Source: JACVRW01 sp963739095 (GTDB lineage: Bacteria; Actinomycetota; Thermoleophilia; Solirubrobacterales; Thermoleophilaceae). From it: a DNA stretch of 64,000 nt. Location: NCBI GenBank assembly GCA_963739095.1, contig CAVTZF010000016.1, positions 186,001-250,000 on the forward strand, written 5' to 3'. This document shows, in pieces, positions 53,350 through 61,938 of the stretch (its first letter is position 1; every line of letters begins with the position of its first letter). Below the pieces are notes generated by a model that was not told the DNA's origin, ran no database searches, and saw nothing but the letters and a program-made list of their open reading frames with translations. Position numbers and translations under genes: made by a program.

Positions 53350-54186
53350 GTGAGCAGCGCGATTGACGTCATGCACATGGATCGCGACCGCGTGATCTGC
53401 GCCTTCGAGATCGACGGCCTCATCGTCGACCCGGGACCGGCCTCCTGCGTCGAGACGCTGCTCGACCGGCTCGGCCCGGTCGAGCCGCGCGGCCTGCTCC
53501 TGACCCACATCCACCTCGACCACGCAGGCGCCGCGGGCGTTCTCTGCCGGCGCTTCCCGGAGCTCACCGTCTACGTCCACGAGCGCGGCGCGCCGCACCT
53601 GATCGACCCCTCGAAGCTGCTCGCGAGCGCGAGCCGCCTGTACGGGGACCAGATGGAGGCGCTCTGGGGCGAGGTGGCCCCGGTGCCCGAAGAGCGCGTG
53701 CAGGTGCTGGCGGGCGGTGAGACGGTCGAGGGCTTCCGTGTCGCGTACACGCCCGGCCACGCCTCCCACCACGTCTGCTACCTGCACGAGGACTCGGGTG
53801 ACGCCTATGTCGGCGACATGGCGGGTGTCCGCATCCCGCCCTTCGAGCACACGCTGGCGCCCACGCCGCCGCCCGACATCGACGTCGAGCAGTGGCTCGA
53901 CTCGCTGCACACGATCGCGAGCTGGAACCCGCAGTCGCTCTGCCTCACCCACTTCGGCCAGGTCACGGACGTCGCCGAGCAGCTGCACCGGATCCGCACG
54001 GCGCTCGCCGACCAGGCCGACTCCGCCCGGATCGACGGGGAGGAGCGCTTCATCGCCCGGCTCGAGAGCGAGGTCGGCACCGTCGCCGACGCCGAATCGG
54101 TGAAGGCCTACGAGCAGGCCGCTCCGCCCGATCAGCTCTACAAGGGGCTCGAGCGCTACTGGCGCAAGCGGGCCGGGGCGGCGTGA
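53350..54186 (+). CDS. MBL-fold metallo-hydrolase
   Basis: The 278-residue protein has the metallo-beta-lactamase metal set THIHLDHAG near 57-65 (HxHxDH), a third His in YTPGHASHH near 136, an Asp in AYVGDMAGVR near 155, and a final His in LCLTHFGQVTD near 200. Glyoxalase-II-like members hydrolyse thioesters; this one's substrate is not known. GTG 53350 is chosen. It overlaps the ClpS gene by GTGA (stop 54184-54186 inside GTG 54183), so both are probably co-transcribed. It is divergent from ecm with about a 100-base gap. Confidence 0.82.
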   Translation: MSSAIDVMHMDRDRVICAFEIDGLIVDPGPASCVETLLDRLGPVEPRGLLLTHIHLDHAGAAGVLCRRFPELTVYVHERGAPHLIDPSKLLASASRLYGDQMEALWGEVAPVPEERVQVLAGGETVEGFRVAYTPGHASHHVCYLHEDSGDAYVGDMAGVRIPPFEHTLAPTPPPDIDVEQWLDSLHTIASWNPQSLCLTHFGQVTDVAEQLHRIRTALADQADSARIDGEERFIARLESEVGTVADAESVKAYEQAAPPDQLYKGLERYWRKRAGAA

Positions 54187-54470
54187 CTGGGACGATCGAG
54201 CTCCCGCGTGCGAAGGAGCCGGGCAGCGGGCTCGACGACAACTGGCGCGTGATCGTCCTCAACGACAACCACAACACCTTCGAGGGCGTCGCGTCCGCGC
54301 TGTCATCGACGCTGCCAGGCGTCAGCTACGACCAGGGCATGGCGATGGCCAACACGATCCACAACAAGGGCCAGGCGATCGTCTGGACGGGCGCGCGCGA
54401 GCCCGCCGAGCACTACTGGGAGCTGCTCAAGGAGTCGGGACTGACGATGGCCCCGTTGGAGCAGGGCTAG
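54183..54470 (+). CDS. clpS: ClpS, adaptor of the ClpAP/ClpCP protease
   Basis: The 95-residue protein has a short N-terminal tail and then the ClpS fold: NWRVIVLNDNHNTFEGVASALSSTLPGVSYDQGMAMANTIHNKGQAIVWTGAREPAEHYWELLKESGLTMAPLEQG. The LNDNHNTFEG block and the conserved HNKGQAIVW loop form the N-degron pocket (Asn-Asp-His-Asn). ClpS delivers N-end-rule substrates to ClpA/ClpC. The gene overlaps the MBL gene at its start and its 3' end overlaps the opposite-strand unknown gene by 44 bases (54427-54470). Confidence 0.92.
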   Translation: MTGTIELPRAKEPGSGLDDNWRVIVLNDNHNTFEGVASALSSTLPGVSYDQGMAMANTIHNKGQAIVWTGAREPAEHYWELLKESGLTMAPLEQG

Positions 54471-54792
54471 GCGCCTCGCTCGCGGCGACCGGCTCGACGG
54501 CCTCGCCCGAGCCCACGATCTCCCAGAAGGTCGGCAGCAGCGGCACCTGATAGCAGCCCGACAGCTCGACCCGCTTGTCGGCGATCTCCTCGGAGTACCA
54601 GTAGCGGTCGAAGTGCGCCTTGGACGGGAACCGGGCCGTCTGGACGAAGTCGAGCCGGCCGTCGAGGTTGCGCGTGAACGACCACTCGCTCGCGCCGTAG
54701 TCGAGCACCGCCTCGGCCGCGGGCAGCCAGCCCTCGGCGAAGCGGTCGCCCCTGAAGGGGTTGATCCCCCAGCGGATCTGTACCTCGATCAT
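54427..54792 (-). CDS. Small protein of unknown function coupled to ccr
   Basis: The 121-residue protein starts at ATG 54792, overlapping the ccr stop by ATGA, so it is translated after Ccr. Its core has a compact alpha/beta pattern: IEVQIRWGINPFRGDRFAEGWLPAAEAVLDYGASEWSFTRNLDGRLDFVQTARFPSKAHFDRYWYSEEIADKRVELSGCYQVPLLPTFWEIVGSG. This suggests a dimeric alpha/beta-barrel-like fold. The tail is Pro/Ser/Glu-rich. The core's strand and helix content recalls monooxygenase-like or EthD-like barrels, but no family is certain. Its last 44 bases are antisense to clpS. Coupling to ccr suggests a helper or regulatory role in the ethylmalonyl-CoA pathway. Confidence 0.65.
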   Translation of the reverse strand: MIEVQIRWGINPFRGDRFAEGWLPAAEAVLDYGASEWSFTRNLDGRLDFVQTARFPSKAHFDRYWYSEEIADKRVELSGCYQVPLLPTFWEIVGSGEAVEPVAASEAPSPAPTGPSSVPTP

Positions 54793-56045
54793 GCTCCGAC
54801 CTCCGCGTGGATCGCTCCCGGATGCCCGTCCTCGGTGGCGCCCTCGCCCTTCTCCGCGCCGACCAGGATCGAGATCTTGCCCAGGTGCTGATTGTCGCGC
54901 ATCAGCTGGTGCGCCTCGGGGACGCCGTCGAACCCCAGCGTCCGCCACAGCACCGGGCGGATCTGGCCCGAGTCGATCAGCTGGTTCGCCTTGTTGCACT
55001 CGTAGGCGTTGGCGAAGTGCGAGCCGAGGATCTCCTTCTGGCGCATCCAGAGGTAACGCACGTCGAAGTCGAGCTCGAAGCCCGTCGTCCCGGCGCAGAT
55101 CACGACCTTGCCGAACGGCTTGCAGGTGAACACCGAGGTCGGGAAGGTCGCCTTGCCGACGTGCTCGAAGACGATGTCGGGCTGGTCGCCGAGGATCTCC
55201 TTGACGCGCTTCGAGAAGGCCCGCGACACGCCGAAGCGCTCCTTCTCCTCCTCGGGCGTCTCGCCGCCCTTGCGCATCATCCCGGCGAACTCGTTGCGGT
55301 CGATGTAGTCGACCGCGCCGAGCTTCTTGACGAGCTCGCCCTTGCCCGGGCTCGACACCACGCCCACGGCGTGCGCGCCCGCCATCGCGCAGATCTGGGT
55401 GGCGAACACTCCGAGGCCGCCGGCGGCGCCCCAGATCAGGACGCGGTCGCCCGCCTGCAGGTCGCAGCGCGTGAGCAGCATCCGGTAGGCGGTGAAGTAG
55501 ACGAGCCCGTACGAGGCCGCCTCGCCCCAATTGAGCCCCTTCGGCTTCGGCAGCAGCTGCTGCGCCTGGACCTTCGTGAACTGGGCGAACGAGCCCCAGG
55601 TCGTCTCGTAGCCCCAGATCATCTGCGACGGCGCGGCGAGCGGATCGAGCCCGTGCACCTCGGGGTCCTCGTACGAGGCCATGTTGCAGTGGACGACGAC
55701 CTCGTCGCCCGGCTTCCAGCGCGTGACGCCCGGGCCGACCTTCCAGACGACCCCGGAGGCGTCCGAGCCGCCGATGTGGTGGCCCCACTCGGGGTGGTCG
55801 CCGTAGCGCATGACCGATACGGGCTTGCCGAGCGCAGCCCAGACGTTGTTGTAGTTCACACCGGCGGCCATCACGCGCACGATCACCTCGAACGCGCCCG
55901 GCTCCGGTACCTCGATCTCCTCGAGCTGGAAGGCGTCGCGCGGCTCGCCGAAGCGCTCCTCGCGGATCACCCACGCGGCCATGGTGTCCGGCAGCGTGCC
56001 GGGTTCCACGTCCAGTTCGGACACCTTGCTCACGTCGACGGCCAT
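54789..56045 (-). CDS. ccr: Crotonyl-CoA carboxylase/reductase
   Basis: The 418-residue protein is an MDR-type reductase with the Ccr-specific blocks: MAAWVIREERFGEPRDAFQLEEIEVP near 22, VNYNNVWAALGKPVSVMRYGDHPEWGHHIGGSDASGVVWKVG near 62-104, GAAGGLGVFATQI near 204, and the diagnostic AGTTGFELDFDVRYLWMRQKEILGSHFANAYECN near 320-350. It fixes CO2 while reducing crotonyl-CoA to ethylmalonyl-CoA with NADPH. The catalytic region in GSHFANAYE has the expected His. ATG 56045 is preceded by a GGAGGG. Ecm 1.5 kb away handles the following intermediate. It could serve carbon assimilation or ethylmalonyl-CoA supply for polyketides; the presence of ecm and mcl favours assimilation. Confidence 0.93.
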   Translation of the reverse strand: MAVDVSKVSELDVEPGTLPDTMAAWVIREERFGEPRDAFQLEEIEVPEPGAFEVIVRVMAAGVNYNNVWAALGKPVSVMRYGDHPEWGHHIGGSDASGVVWKVGPGVTRWKPGDEVVVHCNMASYEDPEVHGLDPLAAPSQMIWGYETTWGSFAQFTKVQAQQLLPKPKGLNWGEAASYGLVYFTAYRMLLTRCDLQAGDRVLIWGAAGGLGVFATQICAMAGAHAVGVVSSPGKGELVKKLGAVDYIDRNEFAGMMRKGGETPEEEKERFGVSRAFSKRVKEILGDQPDIVFEHVGKATFPTSVFTCKPFGKVVICAGTTGFELDFDVRYLWMRQKEILGSHFANAYECNKANQLIDSGQIRPVLWRTLGFDGVPEAHQLMRDNQHLGKISILVGAEKGEGATEDGHPGAIHAEVGA

Positions 56046-56137
56046 GTTCGTCTCAAACCCTCCGCAGTCAGTCCAGGGGGCGGGAGGTTACCGGCGCCGA
56101 TTGCGATAGCGTCACGGCGACCGGGGAAACGGGGGAC

Positions 56138-58480
56138 ATGTTGGCCCTGTCGGTAGACGCGTGTGCCCGCGCGTTCAGCGGCTGCCTCGCGGCGATGCTC
56201 GTGCTGGGCGCATTGACGGCCTCGCAGGCGAATGCGGAGACGATCACGGTCAACACGACCGTCGATACCTACTCCGCCGGCGGCAGCTCCTGCTCGCTGC
56301 GCGAGGCGATCACTGCCGCGAGCACCGACGTACCGTTCGCCGCCTGCTCGGGTGGCCGCGGCATCGACATCATCGTGCTGCCCGCCGGCACCTACGCGTT
56401 GACGATCCCACCCAGCGGCGCCAACGACAACGCCAGCGGCGACCTGGACATCACGGGCACCGAGGACCTGACGATCGACGGGGCGGGCGCGAGCAGCACC
56501 GCCATCGACGCGGGCGGCGGCGGCTTCGGCAGCATCGACGACCGGGTCCTCCACATCTCGTCGGGCAGCGTTGCGATCGAGGGCGTGGAGATCACGGGCG
56601 GCCTCGGGATCGCGGGCGCGAACGGCGCGCCGGGGAGCAGCGCCAACGGACAACCGGGCGCCGCGGGCGGCGGGATCCTCGACAGCGGCGACGGCGACCT
56701 GACGATCACGGACAGCCTGATTCAGGACAACACGAGCGGCGACGGCGGCGACGGCGCGAGTGGTGCGAGTGGGGGAGGCCAGGGCGGCAACGGCGGAGCT
56801 GGCGGGGCCGGAGGCGGAGTCGCCAAGACCGGTCCTGGAAGCCTGACGATCAGCGCCACCACGTTCGACGACAACGCAACCGGTCAGGGCGGCCCAGGGG
56901 GTGCGGGCGACGACGGCGACGACGGCGGCGACGGAGGCGTGGGAGGCCCGGGCGGCGCCGGCGGCTCCGTCTTCTCCGCCACGGCTCCGGTCTCGATAAC
57001 CACCACGAGCATCAGCGGCAACGCCGCAGGCCTCGGGGGCGCCGCCGGCATCGGCGCCGACGGGCCCGAAGTGACGAACGGGAACGGTGGAGCAGGCGGC
57101 GATGGTGGCGGCCTCGCCACCGGGACCGCGTCCGTCGAGATCGTTGGCAGCACCGTGAGCACGAACCTCGCCGGCGTCGGCGCTCCAGGCCCCCCGCAGG
57201 GCACGTTCATCCTCGCGGGCAACGGCGGCAACGGCGGATCCGGCGGAGGCATCAAGACCGAGGGCGGGTCCGTCAACATCGAGAACAGCACGGTCACCGG
57301 CAACGCCGCGGGCGCAGCCGGGACGGCGGGCAGCGGGATGGGCGGCCTCCCGGGGACCAACGGCGTGGGTGGGGGCATGGACGCCGCCGTGAACGCCGCT
57401 TCGGCGATCGTTGCCGGCACGATCGCAGCCAACACCGCACCGACCAGCGGGGGCTCGCTGAACGTGCGAACGGGCAGCCTGTCGGTGCTCGCGACGATTT
57501 TCTCGGGCACCGACACGGACGACAGCGGATGCGCCGGGGCCATCGTGGACGGCGATGACAATCTGCAAGGCGACGCCACCGGCTGCCCGGGCCTGCCCGC
57601 CGACGCGGGGCTTGGGTCGCTCGCGTTCAACGGGGGCCCGACGCAGACGATGCTCCCCGCAGCCGACGGTCCGGCGATCAACCAGATCGCCTCGGGATCG
57701 CCGGGCTGCCCCGCCACCGACCAGCGCGGCTTCGCGCGGCCGCAGGGCCCGCGCTGCGACATCGGCGCCGTCGAGCTCACCGTCGCGCAGGCGAGCGTGG
57801 CGCCGCCCAGCCTGAGCTTCGGTGCCCAGCCCGTGTCCACGCTGTCCCAACCGCTCGGCGTAACGCTGGACGTGCAGGGCGGGGAGCTGCCGCTGGTCGT
57901 GACCGACACCACCGTCGCCGGCTCGGATGCCGACGACTTCCTGATCACGAGCGACTCCTGCCTGGACAGCACGCTGTCCGACGGTGAGAGCTGCGCGATC
58001 CATCTGCGCTTCGCGCCGACGGCGACGGGCGTGCGGGCGGCGACCCTCGAGCTCGACGCCGACACACCCGGTCAGACAGTGCAGGTGCCACTGGCGGGCA
58101 CCGGCACCGACGCCCCCGGACCGCCCGGCCCGCCCGGACCTCCTGGACCCTCGGGCCCGAGCGGGCCGGCGGGCCCGCCCGGACCTCCCGGGCCCGCCCG
58201 CCTCGTCGCGGTCCTGACCGCCAGGCACTACGAGGGGCGCGCGCGCCGGCAGCTGACAATCGGCTACGCCTCGACCCTGCCCGGCCGAGCGCTGCTGCGC
58301 ATCACGCGGCGGGGGCGAACGCTGCGGCGGCATGGGCAACGCGCCCGTGCGGGCGCGAACCGCTTGAGGCTGCGGCTTCCTGCTCGACCCGGCTCGTATC
58401 GGATCGTCCTGCAGGTCACGTCCGGGAACAGCCGGGCGACGGCGAGGGCCGGGCTGACGGTCGCGCCAGGTCGCCGCTAG
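56138..58480 (+). CDS. Secreted glycine-rich beta-helix protein with collagen triplets
   Basis: The 780-residue protein has a signal peptide (residues about 10-33) and then a CSLREAI domain (SCSLREAITAAS near 50). A right-handed beta helix (about 75-460) follows, with long Gly-rich loops such as GDGGDGASGASGGGQGGNGGAGGAGGG, and a final GPRCDIGAVEL near 538. Next comes an immunoglobulin-like ASH-type domain (FGAQPVSTLSQPLGVTLDV near 558), then nine Gly-X-Y triplets (residues 661-687), and a basic C-terminal beta domain ending RATARAGLTVAPGRR. It should be exported and may be a surface adhesin or matrix protein. No sortase signal or autotransporter domain is visible. Confidence 0.85.
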   Translation: MLALSVDACARAFSGCLAAMLVLGALTASQANAETITVNTTVDTYSAGGSSCSLREAITAASTDVPFAACSGGRGIDIIVLPAGTYALTIPPSGANDNASGDLDITGTEDLTIDGAGASSTAIDAGGGGFGSIDDRVLHISSGSVAIEGVEITGGLGIAGANGAPGSSANGQPGAAGGGILDSGDGDLTITDSLIQDNTSGDGGDGASGASGGGQGGNGGAGGAGGGVAKTGPGSLTISATTFDDNATGQGGPGGAGDDGDDGGDGGVGGPGGAGGSVFSATAPVSITTTSISGNAAGLGGAAGIGADGPEVTNGNGGAGGDGGGLATGTASVEIVGSTVSTNLAGVGAPGPPQGTFILAGNGGNGGSGGGIKTEGGSVNIENSTVTGNAAGAAGTAGSGMGGLPGTNGVGGGMDAAVNAASAIVAGTIAANTAPTSGGSLNVRTGSLSVLATIFSGTDTDDSGCAGAIVDGDDNLQGDATGCPGLPADAGLGSLAFNGGPTQTMLPAADGPAINQIASGSPGCPATDQRGFARPQGPRCDIGAVELTVAQASVAPPSLSFGAQPVSTLSQPLGVTLDVQGGELPLVVTDTTVAGSDADDFLITSDSCLDSTLSDGESCAIHLRFAPTATGVRAATLELDADTPGQTVQVPLAGTGTDAPGPPGPPGPPGPSGPSGPAGPPGPPGPARLVAVLTARHYEGRARRQLTIGYASTLPGRALLRITRRGRTLRRHGQRARAGANRLRLRLPARPGSYRIVLQVTSGNSRATARAGLTVAPGRR

Positions 58481-58539
58481 GGGCTGAATCGGTACCGCGG
58501 TCGGTGTCCCGGGGCCGAGACGGGCACAATCCCGAGGCG

Positions 58540-59295
58540 ATGCCCGATCCCTTCCTGATCGCCCAGCTGAGCGACTCACACATCGGAGCCGATTGGATCG
58601 CACCCGATCCGGCGACGCTGCTGTCCGCGGCGGTTGCGGCGGTCGGCCGCGTCGGCCCAGACGTCGTGATCGTCTCCGGTGACCTCGTCGAGAACGCGGA
58701 GGAGGCCGAGTACCAACAGGTCCAGGAGGCGCTCGAGCCGCTCGACGTGCCCGTGCACGTGCTGCCGGGCAACCACGACGACCGCGACGCGCTGCACCGT
58801 CACTTCGGCGTCCCGGGGGTGGGCGGTGAGCCGGTCCAATACGCGGTCGAGCTCGGGCCGCTGCGCCTGGTCGTGGTCGACAGCACCGCTCCCGGCCACG
58901 AACACGGCGAGCTCGACGGCGAGCGGCTCGGCTGGCTCGACCGCGAGCTCGCCGCGGCGCCCGAGCGCTCGACGCTGATCGCGATGCATCATCCGCCGCT
59001 GTGCACCGGTGCGCCCGCCGTCGACGCCATCGCGCTGCGGGACGACGCCCGGCGAGCGCTCGGCGAGCTGCTCGAGCGCCATCCCCAGGTGCTCAAGGTG
59101 GTGGCCGGCCACGTCCACCGGACCGTTGCCAGCGAGGTCGGCGGCCGGGCGGTGCTCGCCATCCCGAGCACGTACGCGGAGCTGCGACTCGACTTCGAGG
59201 CGCCCGAGTTGACCGCCACTGACGAGGGCCGTGCCTACGCGGTGCACGCCCTCATCGACGGCACGCTCGTCTCACACGTCGAGAACCTGCCCTAG
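58540..59295 (+). CDS. CpdA-like calcineurin-type phosphodiesterase
   Basis: The 251-residue protein shows the metallophosphoesterase metal motifs: IAQLSDSHIGAD near 6-17, VIVSGDLVENAEEAEYQQV near 44, VLPGNHDDRDAL near 77, IAMHHPPLCTG near 147, and VVAGHVHRTV near 187. This set matches cAMP/cyclic-nucleotide phosphodiesterases of the CpdA/Icc family, though other phosphoesters are possible. ATG 58540 is chosen because the family motif begins soon after. It converges with the MBL gene. Confidence 0.85.
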   Translation: MPDPFLIAQLSDSHIGADWIAPDPATLLSAAVAAVGRVGPDVVIVSGDLVENAEEAEYQQVQEALEPLDVPVHVLPGNHDDRDALHRHFGVPGVGGEPVQYAVELGPLRLVVVDSTAPGHEHGELDGERLGWLDRELAAAPERSTLIAMHHPPLCTGAPAVDAIALRDDARRALGELLERHPQVLKVVAGHVHRTVASEVGGRAVLAIPSTYAELRLDFEAPELTATDEGRAYAVHALIDGTLVSHVENLP

Positions 59296-59305
59296 GCGGG
59301 TCCCC

Positions 59306-60313
59306 TCAGACGAGCTGCAGGTCTCTCGCGACGACGATGCGCCCGCTGAAGTACGGCCGCACCTCGGCCAGCCAGGCGTCGTCGGAGACCAGCGGATTGC
59401 CGGGGATCAGGTGATAGAGGACGAGCGTCCCGACCCGCGCCCGTGAGGCGAGCTCTCCAACCTGCTTCGGGTCGCAGTGGTTGTCGACCAGAGCGCGGAT
59501 GAAGCGCGGATCCGCGTTCTGGTTCCTGAGTGCGCCCGCGACGAGCTCGCGGTGGAGCACCTCGTGGAAGAGAAGGTCGGCGCCGCGCGCGAAGGAGGCG
59601 AACGAGTCGCCCCGCGGCCCGCGGTCGCCGCTGAAGACGATGTCGGCGTCGGGGGTGCGGATCCGGTAGCCGAGCGCCGGGATGTCGCCGTGCTTGACCC
59701 GGGCGCAGCTGACCCTGAAGCGCTCGCCCGAGATGAGCGTGCGGGGCCGGCGGGGGAGTGAGAGCTCGTGCCAGCGCGCGAAGCGTTTGAAGCTGGGTCG
59801 CAGGCCCCACCGGCCCTGCTGCTCGGTGATCGTCATACGGGTCAGCTGCTTGTAGCCCCGCTCGTACGCGTTGGTCCCGGCGGGGCCGTAGATGTCGAGC
59901 CGGCGGCGGGCGCTGTCCGGGCCGCGGTCGGATGCCCAGGCGAACCCGGCGAAGTTGCCGAGGTCGGCGTTGTGGTCCTGGTGGTGATGGGTGATGAGGA
60001 TGTTGCGGACCAGGTTCGCGTCGTAGCCCGCCTCCACCAGCCGGTGCAGCGAGCCGATGCCGCAGTCGACGACGGTCAGCACTCGGTCCACGTCGATCAC
60101 GACTGAGGTGCCCGAGCGGACGTTGGCGCCGGTCAGGACGGTTGCCTGCTGACCGCCGTGGGAGCCGAGCACCATGACCTTCGTGCGCCCCCGCGAGACG
60201 GTGGGCTCCTGGACGGCCCCCTGGGCGTGGGCGCCGCCGGCGGCCAGGCCGCCGAGGCCGGCCGCGGCGGCGCCCTCGAGCAGGCGGCGACGGGTGAGCG
60301 AGCTCCATGCCAT
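59306..60313 (-). CDS. Tat-exported MBL-fold hydrolase
   Basis: The 335-residue protein starts at ATG 60313 with a Tat signal (SSLTRRRLLEGAAAAGLGGLAAGGAHAQ; twin-arginine in TRRRLL). The MBL domain has ITHHHQDHNADLG near 95 (HxHxDH) and later metal-ligand candidates in GDRGPRGDSFASF, LLFHEVLHREL and VLYHLIPGNPLVSDD. RNase Z-type and arylsulfatase-type members share this pattern. Its export to the wall side suggests an extracellular substrate. It lies 65 bases from the MFS stop on the same strand. Confidence 0.8.
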   Translation of the reverse strand: MAWSSLTRRRLLEGAAAAGLGGLAAGGAHAQGAVQEPTVSRGRTKVMVLGSHGGQQATVLTGANVRSGTSVVIDVDRVLTVVDCGIGSLHRLVEAGYDANLVRNILITHHHQDHNADLGNFAGFAWASDRGPDSARRRLDIYGPAGTNAYERGYKQLTRMTITEQQGRWGLRPSFKRFARWHELSLPRRPRTLISGERFRVSCARVKHGDIPALGYRIRTPDADIVFSGDRGPRGDSFASFARGADLLFHEVLHRELVAGALRNQNADPRFIRALVDNHCDPKQVGELASRARVGTLVLYHLIPGNPLVSDDAWLAEVRPYFSGRIVVARDLQLV

Positions 60314-60378
60314 GTGCGGACCTTCCCACGCCATCCTGCCGCGCGCGGTGCGCGCCCGTCGTTCCCGGCCGGCCCGGC

Positions 60379-61938
60379 CTAGCCGGGCACGGAAACCTCG
60401 GCCGCCGCCTCGGCCTGGACCGCCGGCTGGGGCTGCCCCGCCGGCTGCGTGTCGATCGTGAACAGCGCGACCAGCACGCCGACGGCCGCCACGCCCGCGG
60501 CCAGCCACATGCCCGTCGAGAGCGCGTGGATGAACGCGTTGTGCGCCGCCTCGGCGGCCTGCGGCGACAGTCCTCCGATGCTGCCCGAGCCGAGGTTCTC
60601 GACGATGTGCTCGCGCGCCGCCGCGCTCACGCCGGTGCCGCTCAGCTCGTTCTGGAGCTCGTTGCGCGCCAGATGCTGGAACAGCGCCCCGATCGCCGCG
60701 ACGCCGAAGGTGCCGCCGACCATGCGGCTCATCGAGAGGATCCCGGAGGCCACGCCCGCCTTGTCCGGGCTCACGGCGTTCATGGCCGCGGTGGACATGG
60801 GCGACATCACGAGCGCCATGCCGATGCCGAGCAGGATGAAGGCCGGCAGCAGCAGGCCGTAGCCGGTGTCGACGTCGATGCGCGTCTGCAGGAACAGCGA
60901 CAGCGTCGCGAGCGACAGCCCGGCGACCATCAGCGGGCGCGCGCCGACACGGTCGGTCAGCCGTCCCGCCAGCGGCGCGATCAGCACGATCATCAGCGTC
61001 GAGGGCAGGAAGCGGACGCCTGCCTCCACGGCCGTGTAGCCGAGGATGTTCTGCATGTAGAGCGCGATGAAGAAGAAGGTCGCCAGCATCGAGAAGGTCA
61101 CGATGAAGGCGACGACGTTCGCGCCCAGGAAGGTCCTCGAGCTGAAGAAGTTGAAGTCGACCATCGGCTCGCGCACGCGCGGCTCGAGCAGCGCGAACGC
61201 GATGAACGAGACCGCCGAGAGGCTGAACAGGGTGATGATCTCGGGCGAGCCCCAGCCCCAGGCATTGCCCTCGACGAGGGCGAGGACGAGCGCCGTCAGC
61301 CCGACCGACAGCGCCGCGATGCCGGGGATGTCGACGCGATGCTCGGTGGTCTCGTCACGGGATTCGTGCGTCGCGAACAGGGTCACCGCCACGGCGCCGA
61401 CGGCGACCGGCAGGTTGAGGAAGAAGATCGCGCGCCAGGACACGTACTCCGCGAGCGCGCCGCCGACCACGGGCCCGATCGCGAGCGCGAGCGCGGACAC
61501 GCCCGCCCAGGTCCCGATCGCCTTGCCGCGCTCCGCGGCCGGAAAGGCGTTCGTGATGATCGAGAGGGTGGCCGGCATCATGAAGGCGGCGCCGACGCCC
61601 TGAATCGCCCGGCCCGCGACGAGCCAGGTCTCGCCGGGCGCAAGCCCGATCGCGGCGCTCGAGACGGCGAACACGACAACGCCGAACAGGAACATCCGGC
61701 GCCGGCCGAAGATGTCGCCGAGGCGGCCACCGGTCACGAGCAGCACGGCGAAGGTGAGCGTGTAGGCGTTGACGGTCCACTCGAGGCCCGACAATGTGGC
61801 GCCGAGGTCCTCCTGGATGGAGGGGAGCGCCACGTTCACGACCGTGTTGTCGAGCATGATCATGAACAGCGCGAAACACATCGCCGCCAGCGTCCACCAG
61901 CGGCGGTTGTCGTCATTCAGGCGAATACGGTCAGTCAT
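60379..61938 (-). CDS. MFS drug efflux transporter (DHA2, 14 TM, EmrB/QacA-like)
   Basis: The 519-residue protein has 14 membrane segments and the DHA2 motif ALFMIMLDNTVVNVALPSIQEDLG (residues about 17-40, with motif D1), then RLGDIFGRRRMFLFGV near 72-87 (motif A) and a GPVVGGALAEYVSWRAIFFLNLPVAVGAVAV near 145-175 (motif C). Such proteins expel drugs by proton antiport. ATG 61938 overlaps the MarR stop (ATGA), so it is controlled with, and presumably by, the adjacent regulator. Confidence 0.9.
   Translation of the reverse strand: MTDRIRLNDDNRRWWTLAAMCFALFMIMLDNTVVNVALPSIQEDLGATLSGLEWTVNAYTLTFAVLLVTGGRLGDIFGRRRMFLFGVVVFAVSSAAIGLAPGETWLVAGRAIQGVGAAFMMPATLSIITNAFPAAERGKAIGTWAGVSALALAIGPVVGGALAEYVSWRAIFFLNLPVAVGAVAVTLFATHESRDETTEHRVDIPGIAALSVGLTALVLALVEGNAWGWGSPEIITLFSLSAVSFIAFALLEPRVREPMVDFNFFSSRTFLGANVVAFIVTFSMLATFFFIALYMQNILGYTAVEAGVRFLPSTLMIVLIAPLAGRLTDRVGARPLMVAGLSLATLSLFLQTRIDVDTGYGLLLPAFILLGIGMALVMSPMSTAAMNAVSPDKAGVASGILSMSRMVGGTFGVAAIGALFQHLARNELQNELSGTGVSAAAREHIVENLGSGSIGGLSPQAAEAAHNAFIHALSTGMWLAAGVAAVGVLVALFTIDTQPAGQPQPAVQAEAAAEVSVPG

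Noticed and set aside
56046..56137. A riboswitch or cobalamin element upstream of ccr
   Set aside because: The gap is only 92 bases, with no B12-box; likewise no cobalamin switch fits in the roughly 100 bases before ecm.
56690..57400. Glycine-rich DNA repeats that could be a CRISPR array or satellite
   Set aside because: The repeats are codon-level Gly/Asp strings in one protein frame and lack fixed repeat and spacer lengths.
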